From Rhizobium sp. Leaf371 (lineage in GTDB: Bacteria > Pseudomonadota > Alphaproteobacteria > Rhizobiales > Rhizobiaceae), in assembly GCF_001424045.1 (NCBI RefSeq), contig NZ_LMQB01000023.1:124001-188000 (forward strand): a DNA stretch of 64,000 nucleotides. Reading direction: 5' to 3'. Below are positions 17,508-24,754 of the stretch, piece after piece (within the stretch, counting starts at the first letter, position 1; the number at the start of each line of letters is the position of its first letter). The notes below the pieces were generated by a model. It saw only the letters and a list, made by a program, of their open reading frames with translations. It did not search any database and had not been told where the DNA came from. Both the position numbers and the translations under genes were made by a program.

Positions 17508-17984
17508 ATGGCGCCGGGGCTTGAACCGCGAGACGACGGCACCGGACCTCCGCGGTCGGTGCTGTTCATGTGCGGCATGAATGCCATCCGCTCTCCCATG
17601 GCCGAGGTGCTGGCAAAGGCGCTGCTGCCGGCCGGGACCTACATCGCCTCGGCGGGCGTCAAGACCGGCGAGCGCGACCCCTTCGTCGATGTCGTGCTGG
17701 ACGAGCTGGGCCTGACCGCCGGACGCCATGAGCCGCACACGCTGGACCAGCTCGAGGACGACTATTTCGACATGATCGTCACCCTTGCCCCGGAGGCGCA
17801 TCACCGCGCGCTGGAGCTGACCCGCTCGATGGCCGTGGATGTGGAATATTGGCCGACGGCAGATCCGACGGCCGCCATCGGCACGCGCGACCAGATCGTC
17901 GGGGCCTATCGCGATGTGCGCGACCATCTGGAAAGTCTCATCCGGCATCGTTTGCTTGGACAATCGCCGAACAAGATGCCATAG
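17508..17984 (+). CDS. Low-molecular-weight protein tyrosine phosphatase-like protein
   Basis: 158 residues, three bases after the UPF0262 gene. The phosphate-binding loop C22-GMNAI-R28-S fits the CX5R(S/T) signature of LMW-PTP/arsenate reductase proteins. The downstream YWPTADPTA segment supplies the general-acid Asp in a DP context. The loop composition is not the classic CxGNxCRS, so tyrosine phosphatase activity is plausible but substrate and role are open. A 13-residue polar N-terminal extension precedes the domain. Confidence 0.8.
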   Translation: MAPGLEPRDDGTGPPRSVLFMCGMNAIRSPMAEVLAKALLPAGTYIASAGVKTGERDPFVDVVLDELGLTAGRHEPHTLDQLEDDYFDMIVTLAPEAHHRALELTRSMAVDVEYWPTADPTAAIGTRDQIVGAYRDVRDHLESLIRHRLLGQSPNKMP

Positions 17985-18235
17985 AGCGGGTTACGCGCAG
18001 CCGCGCATGCGAGGACAGGCGTTCTCCGGTGGCCGCACGGACCCTCGTCGACGCCCTCGTGCCCGGCCTGCAGCGTCGAAAGACGCCGTTTTGCCGTTGC
18101 CGAACCCCCGGCCGCTGACGGAAAGATCGAAAACCGGAACGCCGCTGTTCACAAACGGACGGTGATTGTGTAGTTTCCGGCAAATTTTTTAAAGAGGCCC
18201 AGGGCCTTCATGAAACTCGGAAAGACAAATCGTCA

Positions 18236-18454
18236 ATGGCGAAAGAAGAAGTCCTCGAATTCCCGGGCGTCGTAACCGAACTGCTCCCCAATGCGACGTT
18301 CCGCGTCAAGCTGGAAAACGAACACGAAATCATCGCCCACACCGCCGGCCGCATGCGCAAGAACCGCATCCGCGTTCTTGCCGGCGACAAGGTGCTGGTG
18401 GAAATGACCCCGTACGACCTGACCAAGGGCCGCATCACCTACCGCTTCAAGTAA
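18236..18454 (+). CDS. infA: Translation initiation factor IF-1
   Basis: 72 residues forming one S1/OB domain: [20 protein letters not shown], then [51 protein letters not shown]. This is nearly the universal IF-1 sequence, which occupies the ribosomal A site during initiation. GGAAAG precedes the ATG. A dyad (AGGCCC/GGGCCT) lies just upstream in the 250-base leader region. Confidence 0.98.
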   Translation: MAKEEVLEFPGVVTELLPNATFRVKLENEHEIIAHTAGRMRKNRIRVLAGDKVLVEMTPYDLTKGRITYRFK

Positions 18455-18704
18455 GGCGCGCGAAGACAGGCACGGGGTGAAGCCGGGCCGGCGCGCCGAG
18501 ACGCATCGCATCCTGTCATGCGCCGCCGCACATCACAGCGCTGCGAGATCGTACCCGTTTCGGCTCGGGGACGGCATGAAGGCAGCGCAAGCGGGCATGG
18601 CCAGAACCGACACCGCTCCGCCATGCAAGCTGCCGCATGCGCCCGTTCCGTCAAACCGGTTCCGGTCGGGAGATCCTTGCGCAGAGATCCGGGAACGACA
18701 GACG

Positions 18705-19325
18705 ATGGCAAACGATCAGACGCTTATCCTGGCATCCGGCTCGCCCCGCCGCGTCGAGCTCCTCGCGCAGGTCGGCATCGAGCCGAGGCGATTGATGCCG
18801 ATGGATCTCGACGAGACCCCGCGGCGCACGGAGCATCCGCGCTCGCTCGCCTGGCGGCTTTCCGCCGAAAAGGCGCGAGCGGCGGCAGCGACGCTGAAAG
18901 GCATGGACGAGGCGCGCGGCGCCTATCTTCTGGCAGCCGATACCGTCGTCAGCGTCGGTCGCCGCATCCTGCAAAAACCGGAAAGCCTTGGAGAGGCCAC
19001 GGCCGCCCTGACGCTTCTCTCCGGCCGCAGCCACCGGGTCTATACCGGCATCTGCCTCATCACGCCGGACGGCTCCGTTCGACAGAAGGTGATCGACACG
19101 AAGGTCCGCTTTCGCCGCCTGACCTCCCACGATATCGAGAGCTATCTCGCCTCCGGCCAGTGGCGCGGCAAGGCGGGCGGCTATGCCATCCAGGGCATTG
19201 CCGGAAGCTTCGTCGTCAAGCTCGTCGGTTCCTACACCAATGTCGTGGGCCTACCCCTGACCGAAACCGTCGCCCTGCTCTCCGGCGAAGGCTTCAACGT
19301 GCACGATGCCTGGCTCGAAGGATGA
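18705..19325 (+). CDS. maf: Maf family nucleoside triphosphate pyrophosphatase
   Basis: 206 residues from the ATG at 18705; the frame is open far upstream, but similarity starts with [19 protein letters not shown], the Maf nucleotide-binding motif. Other conserved parts are [19 protein letters not shown] and [31 protein letters not shown]. Maf proteins hydrolyse non-canonical or pyrimidine NTPs (dTTP/UTP type, YhdE-like) as house-cleaning enzymes. It is followed four bases later by yacG. Confidence 0.92.
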   Translation: MANDQTLILASGSPRRVELLAQVGIEPRRLMPMDLDETPRRTEHPRSLAWRLSAEKARAAAATLKGMDEARGAYLLAADTVVSVGRRILQKPESLGEATAALTLLSGRSHRVYTGICLITPDGSVRQKVIDTKVRFRRLTSHDIESYLASGQWRGKAGGYAIQGIAGSFVVKLVGSYTNVVGLPLTETVALLSGEGFNVHDAWLEG

Positions 19326-19329
19326 CACC

Positions 19330-19623
19330 ATGAGCAACGACACCCCGAAAGCCACAAGCGGCCGCAAGACCCCGAACGATCCTGCGAACGACAGCCCCGC
19401 CGCACAGGCCAAGCCCGCCTCGAACGTCGCTCCGCTGCGCAAGACCGTGCCCTGCCCGGAATGCGGCCGCCCGTCCCACCGCGAGCACTATCCCTTCTGC
19501 TCCAATCGCTGCCGCGACCTCGACCTCAGCCGCTGGCTCACCGGCGCCTATGCCATCCCCGTCTCCCAGGACGAGGACAACCCCGACGACACGCTCCAGA
19601 ACGGCACGCGCGACGACGACTAG
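19330..19623 (+). CDS. yacG: YacG-type zinc-ribbon DNA gyrase inhibitor
   Basis: 97 residues. After a 45-residue disordered N-terminus comes the YacG zinc finger CPECGRPSHREHYPFCSNRC (four cysteines) and the conserved DLDLSRWLTGAYAIP. E. coli YacG binds GyrB and inhibits gyrase. The N-terminal extension is longer than in E. coli but common in rhizobia. It is in an operon with maf (4-base gap). Confidence 0.9.
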   Translation: MSNDTPKATSGRKTPNDPANDSPAAQAKPASNVAPLRKTVPCPECGRPSHREHYPFCSNRCRDLDLSRWLTGAYAIPVSQDEDNPDDTLQNGTRDDD

Positions 19624-19955
19624 GGACCACTGAAGGAGAGAGGGCCGGCCGCCGCACAGCGAGACGTGCAGCAGCGCCAAAGGCTGTCCCGTCCTCGATC
19701 CCTCCGGACGACCTCCAAGCCTCTCGCAGCCCTCGCAGGCGCCTCGTGGAGACCGTAATCGGGCACTCCGTCCCTCCCCAGCCTCTCGGTCCTCTTGAGA
19801 AGCTGAGCTCTATCAACAGCTTGTTCCGCAAACGAACTTTCTGTCAGAAAAACGCCATCTGGCGCTGGACACCTCCGAACAAGATGTTATAACCCCGCTC
19901 GCTTCCCGGGGAAAACCAAAGCCCCACGGCCTCACAAGGCCTTCGAAGCCGGTAT
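19624..19955. other. Intergenic region between yacG and tRNA-Phe
   Basis: No gene is supported. Its 3' part holds a likely tRNA promoter (19865-19893). Frames crossing it have no ribosome site. Confidence 0.5.
19865..19893 (+). promoter_or_regulatory. Putative sigma-70 promoter of tRNA-Phe
   Basis: CTGGAC (19865-19870), a 17-base spacer, then TATAAC (19888-19893), close to the rhizobial CTTGAC-N17-CTATAT consensus. The expected start is near 19900, about 55 bases before the mature tRNA. Confidence 0.55.
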
Positions 19956-20031
19956 GCCCGGATAGCTCAGTTGGTAGAGCAGCGGATTGAAAATCCGCGT
20001 GTCGGTGGTTCAAATCCGCCTCCGGGCACCA
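19956..20031 (+). tRNA. tRNA-Phe(GAA)
   Basis: 76 nt with encoded CCA. The acceptor stem is GCCCGGA/TCCGGGC. The D arm contains GCTCAGTTGGTAGAGC. The anticodon stem GCGGA/TCCGC encloses TTGAAAA with anticodon GAA. The T arm is GGTGG-TTCAAAT-CCGCC. Confidence 0.97.
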
Positions 20032-20167
20032 TTTTTCCACAAGTCGTTACTCTTACAGACCCACAGGCAGTGACGACGGTGGCGTCGTGTTCAGCTGCTA
20101 CGCATGGCGCGCAGGGGTGTGTACGTCACCTTGTCTTGGCGTTCTCCTTGATGGCTGAGCCTGCGTT

Positions 20168-21418
20168 TCAGCCTGGCGGCTCGTTGCGGAAGAGACGGGG
20201 CGGGGGGCGGTCGAATGTCTGGTGGCCGTTCTTCCAGGCGGCGGTTGCCGTTGCCGGGCCTGCGACGGCGTTTGCGGCGGACGGTGCCGAGAGGAGGACG
20301 AGCGTGGCGGGATCGCCGATCGCGGGCGGCAGGGCGCTTCGCCCCAGCAGCCGATCTGCATTGACCGTGATCATATCGAAGACGCCTGCAAGCGCCTGAT
20401 CCGTGCCGAGTTGCGCGATGTTGGCATAGAGATTTGCCATGCGGAGCAGCGACATGTCGCCGAAGGGCGTGAAGGGGTTGAGAACATTGTTGGTGGAAAT
20501 CGTCGTCAGCACGCCGTGGCTTGCGAGCCGGTGGGCCGGTGCCACGCCGCGGGGAACAAGGTGCGTGGCATCCCGGCCGGTGAGGAAAAGGTCGGTGGCC
20601 GGCAGGACGGTGACGGCGATGCCGGCGTCCGCGATCTCTCGGGCGGTCACCGCGAAGGCTTCAAGCGGGAGTGCCGAGAGCTTGGTGACGTGGCCGATGG
20701 AGACGCGGCCCTGGTAGCCGCGCCGCACGGTCTCTGCGATGACGGTCGGGAGATTGGACCCCTCGGGATCAAGATCGAAATCCAGGTGGAAATCGACCGG
20801 GACGCCGTGGCGCTCCGCAAGGTCGAAGATGGCGGCAATATGCGCCTGCGGATCGGGATCGGTATAGGGGCAACCGCCGACCATATCCGCGCCGGACTGC
20901 AAGGCCGCATCCAGCATTTCCAGCGTGCCCGGATCGTTGGTCAGCCCCTCCTGGGCAAAGGCGCAGATTTCGATGTCGATCAGGGCTCGATAATCCGCGC
21001 GCAAGCGCTTGATCGCCTCGAAGGAGCGGAAGCCGGCGCGTCCGTCGATCTCCACGAAGGTGCGCAGGCGGTTCGTGCCATTGACGATCGCCTGCTCCAC
21101 GACGTGGGCGGCCCGTTGATAGACATCGGCCTGCGTGAACGCGGCCTTGGCGCGCGAGGTCTCGGCGACGGCTTCGGCCAGCGTGCCGGTGCAGAGCGTG
21201 CACCGGCCGATAATGCCCGCCTTGTCGAGGTGGAGATGGGTTTCGACGAGGCCGCGACAGAGGAGATTGCCCAGTGCGTCGCGCTCCGGCGCATCGCAGA
21301 CGAAGGAGCCTGCCGCACTTTCGGCGATGCCGGCAATGAGGCCGCCTGCAAAGGCGATGTCGTCGAGGCCTTCCCTTCCCTGCAGGCGGGCATTGCGGAT
21401 CACGAAATCGATGGTCAT
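20168..21418 (-). CDS. Amidohydrolase, cytosine deaminase / AtzC-like
   Basis: 416 residues. The metal-dependent amidohydrolase fold is shown by VETHLHLDKAGI near residue 60 (HxH plus the Lys/Asp seen in CodA/AtzC relatives), VDFHLDFD near 215, IGHVTKLS near 245 and the Asp in LTTISTNNVLNPF. It is probably cytosolic and mononuclear, acting on a cyclic or exocyclic amino-nitrogen compound. Which substrate cannot be said. The final 25 residues are Pro/Arg-rich and may not be conserved. It is divergent from the Ntn-hydrolase gene, with which it shares a promoter region holding a 16-bp repeat. Confidence 0.85.
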   Translation of the reverse strand: MTIDFVIRNARLQGREGLDDIAFAGGLIAGIAESAAGSFVCDAPERDALGNLLCRGLVETHLHLDKAGIIGRCTLCTGTLAEAVAETSRAKAAFTQADVYQRAAHVVEQAIVNGTNRLRTFVEIDGRAGFRSFEAIKRLRADYRALIDIEICAFAQEGLTNDPGTLEMLDAALQSGADMVGGCPYTDPDPQAHIAAIFDLAERHGVPVDFHLDFDLDPEGSNLPTVIAETVRRGYQGRVSIGHVTKLSALPLEAFAVTAREIADAGIAVTVLPATDLFLTGRDATHLVPRGVAPAHRLASHGVLTTISTNNVLNPFTPFGDMSLLRMANLYANIAQLGTDQALAGVFDMITVNADRLLGRSALPPAIGDPATLVLLSAPSAANAVAGPATATAAWKNGHQTFDRPPPRLFRNEPPG

Positions 21419-21451
21419 TGTTGCCTCGCGATCGCTGGAGCCCTGATCCGC

Positions 21452-21483
21452 CCTGCGGGTTTACAGTCCTGCGGGTTTAAAGT
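21452..21483. repeat. Two 16-bp direct repeats in a divergent promoter region
   Basis: CCTGCGGGTTTACAGT (21452-21467) and CCTGCGGGTTTAAAGT (21468-21483) differ by one base, and a third partial unit CCTGGG follows. They lie between the amidohydrolase start (21418) and the Ntn-hydrolase start (21556), so they could be tandem operator sites. Confidence 0.8.
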
Positions 21484-21555
21484 CCTGGGACAGGGGGTCG
21501 GCGAAGTTGAAACGGGTTCTTGCGGGAACGCAAGGCCGGAGATGGCGATGGTGCG

Positions 21556-23205
21556 ATGAGCAGACGGCAATCCACGGAAACGTCGGGCGCGGCGCGGCCA
21601 AGCCTTTCGCGCGGGCGCGGCGGCATGGTGACAAGTCCGCACCCGCTGGCGAGCGACGCGGGCGCCCGTGTGCTGCGCGAGGGCGGCAACGCGCTCGAGG
21701 CCTGCATTGCCACTGGCGCTGCCATTGCCGTGCTCTATCCGCATTTCTGCGGTCTCGGCGGCGATGCCGTCTGGATCGTCGCCGATCCGGATGGGCGGCG
21801 ACGCTGCTTTCTCGGGATCGGGCAGGCGGCGCGTCGGTTGCCGGAGCGAGCGGCGGGCGAAACCGCTATTCCCCTTCGTGGCGCCGGCTCGATCCTGACC
21901 AGCGCCTGCGGGGTCGACAGCTGGGGGCATGCGCTCGCCTATTCGGAGAAGCACTGGGGCGGCACGCGCAGCTTCTCAAGCTTGCTCGGCGATGCGATCG
22001 GCTTTGCGCGCGATGGATTTCCGGTGACGGCGTCCCAAGCCTTCTGGCTCGACTTCCGCAAGGCCGAGGCGGTGCGCTGGCCGGGCTTTGCCGCGCTGTT
22101 CATGCCCGGCGGCGTCGCCCCGGAGGTCGGCGCGATCTTCCGGCAGCCGCAGCTTGCCCGAACGCTCGAACATCTGGCGGCGGAGGGGCCACGTGCGTTC
22201 TACGAGGGCCCGTTGGCACAGGTGATCGCCGATGGTCTGCGCGCGGCCGGATCTCCGCTGACGGCATCGGATCTGGCGGCAACGCGAACGCGGGAAGAGG
22301 CGCCGGCGAGCCTCGTCTATCGCGGTCTGGAACTGCTGGCGCCGCCCCCGCCGACGCAGGGCGTGACGACGCTCGCGATCATGGGGATTCTCTCGCATTT
22401 CGATCTCTCCGCGCTTGAGGCCGGAGGCGCCGATCATCTCCATCTCTGCGTGGAGGCGGTGAAACAGGCCTTTCTCGATCGGCACGGGCTTGCCGATCCC
22501 GATGCGCGCGCCCAGCCGGTCGACGCGCTTCTCGATGTCGTGCACCTCGCCGCCCGGGCAAAGGGCATCGATCGGACGCAGGCAAAAGCCTGGCCGCATG
22601 TGTTTCGCACTGGCGATACCGTGTTTTTCGGGGCAACGGATGCGGCAGGGCGCAGCGTCAGCGTGCTCCAGAGCACCTATTTCGATTGGGGAAGCGGGGT
22701 CGTCGTCGGCGATACCGGCATTCTCTGGCAGAACCGGGGCGCGGCCTTCTCGCTCGAACCCGACCATCCCAACGTGCTGGCGCCGGGCAAGCGGCCGTTC
22801 TACACGCTCAATCCGGGCATGGGCCTGCGCGACGGGCGTCCGGAACTGATCTATGGCACGCAAGGCGCCGATGGGCAGCCGCAGACGCTGGCGATGCTTC
22901 TCACCCGGCTGATCGATTTCGGCGAGGATCCCGCGCAAGCGCTTGTCGGGCCGCGCTTCCTGCTCGGCAAGACGTTTTCCGACAGCCGCGACAGCCTGAA
23001 GCTTGAGGCGGATGCCGGCGAGACCGTGTTCGAAACGCTGGCCGGCCGGGGCCATCTGCTGTCGCCCCTGCCCGCACTCAGCCCGATTGCCGGACAGGCG
23101 GGCGTGATCCGGATAAATGCGGACGGCACGCTCGAAGGGGCGCACGATCCACGCGGCGAGGGCCTGGCCGTGGCTGTTGAACCGGATATGTTGCCGGCTA
23201 AATAG
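21556..23205 (+). CDS. Gamma-glutamyltransferase-like Ntn hydrolase, cytosolic
   Basis: 549 residues from the ATG at 21556 (a TTG at 21520 would add 12). GGT-family segments: GGMVTSPHPLASDAGARVLREGGNALEACIATGAAIAVLYPHFCGLGGDA, then the presumed autocleavage/nucleophile T355 in GDTVFFGATD followed by GRSVSVLQS, and RPFYTLNPGM. No signal peptide is visible, unlike periplasmic GGTs. The cytosolic branch includes HpxW-type oxamate amidohydrolases, so the natural substrate may not be glutathione. It is convergent with cysG (8-base overlap). Confidence 0.82.
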   Translation: MSRRQSTETSGAARPSLSRGRGGMVTSPHPLASDAGARVLREGGNALEACIATGAAIAVLYPHFCGLGGDAVWIVADPDGRRRCFLGIGQAARRLPERAAGETAIPLRGAGSILTSACGVDSWGHALAYSEKHWGGTRSFSSLLGDAIGFARDGFPVTASQAFWLDFRKAEAVRWPGFAALFMPGGVAPEVGAIFRQPQLARTLEHLAAEGPRAFYEGPLAQVIADGLRAAGSPLTASDLAATRTREEAPASLVYRGLELLAPPPPTQGVTTLAIMGILSHFDLSALEAGGADHLHLCVEAVKQAFLDRHGLADPDARAQPVDALLDVVHLAARAKGIDRTQAKAWPHVFRTGDTVFFGATDAAGRSVSVLQSTYFDWGSGVVVGDTGILWQNRGAAFSLEPDHPNVLAPGKRPFYTLNPGMGLRDGRPELIYGTQGADGQPQTLAMLLTRLIDFGEDPAQALVGPRFLLGKTFSDSRDSLKLEADAGETVFETLAGRGHLLSPLPALSPIAGQAGVIRINADGTLEGAHDPRGEGLAVAVEPDMLPAK

Positions 23206-24754
23206 CCATGCGCGGCAGCGCGGCCTCCGCGTCCTGCGGAAAACATGCGGTCTCCATGGCCGCTCCGGGGAAGACGCTGCCGACGGCGATCAGAACGGGA
23301 TTGTCGTAGCCGATGTCGGCGATCCCGACATGCAGGGTCGAGAGCGTGCCATGCCAGCGCCGTTCTTCCGCGCGGCTGATGTTGGAGGCGATGACGACCG
23401 GCATATCGCCGCTCATGCCCTCGGCCATCAGGCGCTCGGCGATGGCAGGCGCCGTGCGTCCGCCCATGTAGAAGACGGTGGTCGTGCGCGGGTCGGCGCA
23501 GGCGCGCCAGTCGATATCGGTCGGCAGGCAGCCGTTGCGCGAGTGGCCGGTGATGAAGCGGACGGCATGGGTATGATCGCGATGGGTGAGGGACACGCCG
23601 AGCCGCGAGGCGAGCGCGCTGGCCGCGGTGATGCCGGGCACGACATCCACCGGAATGCCATGCGCTTCCAGGCAGGCGATCTCCTCCCCTGCCCGGCCGA
23701 ACACCATGGGATCGCCGCTCTTCAGCCGCACCACGGTCTTGCCCGCCTTGGCGAAGGTGACCATCATCGCGTTGATATCCTCCTGCTTGCAGCTCGTCCG
23801 CCCACCGCGCTTGCCGACCAGCATGCGCTTGGCTTCCCGGCGGGCCAGCTCCAGCACATCGGTGGAAACGAGGTCGTCGAACAGGATGACGTCGGCCGCC
23901 TGAAGCGCGCGGACGGCCTTCAAGGTCAGCAGTTCCGCATCGCCCGGACCGGCGCCGACCAGCGTGACCTTGCCGATGCCGGGCCCCTCCCGCGTGCCTT
24001 TGCGTCCGGCGGCCAGGCGATCGGCCTCGGCGATGAGGTCGGCGCCGCTTTCGGGCGTCGGCAGGCTGGTGAAAGCCCGGTCCACGAAACGCTCCCAGAA
24101 GGCGCGCCGCTCCGGCCCCGGATGCAGCCGCGCGGCGACCGCATCGCGCAACGATTGGGCGAGCATCGACCAACCCTTGATGCTCTGCGGCAGCAGCGTC
24201 TCGATGCGGCGGCGGATCGCCTGCGCCAGGATCGGCGCGGCGCCATCGGTGGAGATGGCGACGACGACCGGCGAGCGGTTGACGATCGAGCCGAACTGGA
24301 ACTGGCAGAAGGCCGGCTTGTCGATGACGTTGACCGGCACGCCCGCCGCGATCGCGGCATCGTAGAACGCGCGCGCCTCGTCTTCCTCTTCGCAATCGGC
24401 AATGGCGAGGGCTGCACCGAGCAGGACATCGGCTGACCACGCCCGTGCATGCTGCACGAAGGCACCGCGCGCCCTGCCCGCCGCGCGCTCATCCGCATGG
24501 CGCGCGAGCATGTCGGCGAAGACGTCGCAGAGCGTGTCGTCGGGCGCATAGACGTGAACCTCGGCACCGCAGGCGGCGAGAAGCTCGGCCTTCCAGCACG
24601 CTCCTTCCGTGCCGCCGGCAAGGATGACGCGCTTGCCGTCAAGGCCCCAGAAGACGGGGAGCTTGGCCAGGGCCTCGACGCGGGCCGTCGCCTTCGATGT
24701 CGATCCCTCGCGGGACGTGTTGTCGTCACTCCGCAGCAGCGATACGCGTTCCAT
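23198..24754 (-). CDS. cysG: Siroheme synthase CysG (dehydrogenase/ferrochelatase-methyltransferase fusion)
   Basis: 518 residues. The N-terminal part (about 28-230) is the precorrin-2 dehydrogenase/sirohydrochlorin ferrochelatase domain (VILAGGTEGACWKAELLAACGAEVHVYA, then NVIDKPAFCQFQFGSIVNRSPVVVAISTDGAAPILAQ). The C-terminal part (about 260-510) is the SAM-dependent uroporphyrinogen-III methyltransferase (GKVTLVGAGPGDAELLTLKAVRALQAADVI, MVFGRAGEE, VVPGITAASA). Together they make siroheme, the cofactor of NirB encoded three genes upstream. The start lies inside the nasA 3' end (29-base overlap), so it is the last gene of the nitrate operon. Confidence 0.95.
   Translation of the reverse strand: MERVSLLRSDDNTSREGSTSKATARVEALAKLPVFWGLDGKRVILAGGTEGACWKAELLAACGAEVHVYAPDDTLCDVFADMLARHADERAAGRARGAFVQHARAWSADVLLGAALAIADCEEEDEARAFYDAAIAAGVPVNVIDKPAFCQFQFGSIVNRSPVVVAISTDGAAPILAQAIRRRIETLLPQSIKGWSMLAQSLRDAVAARLHPGPERRAFWERFVDRAFTSLPTPESGADLIAEADRLAAGRKGTREGPGIGKVTLVGAGPGDAELLTLKAVRALQAADVILFDDLVSTDVLELARREAKRMLVGKRGGRTSCKQEDINAMMVTFAKAGKTVVRLKSGDPMVFGRAGEEIACLEAHGIPVDVVPGITAASALASRLGVSLTHRDHTHAVRFITGHSRNGCLPTDIDWRACADPRTTTVFYMGGRTAPAIAERLMAEGMSGDMPVVIASNISRAEERRWHGTLSTLHVGIADIGYDNPVLIAVGSVFPGAAMETACFPQDAEAALPRMAI

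Noticed and set aside
18181-18235. Dyad AGGCCC-A-GGGCCT before infA as a terminator or riboswitch
   Set aside because: A one-base loop cannot form a hairpin, and no T-run follows; at most a protein site.
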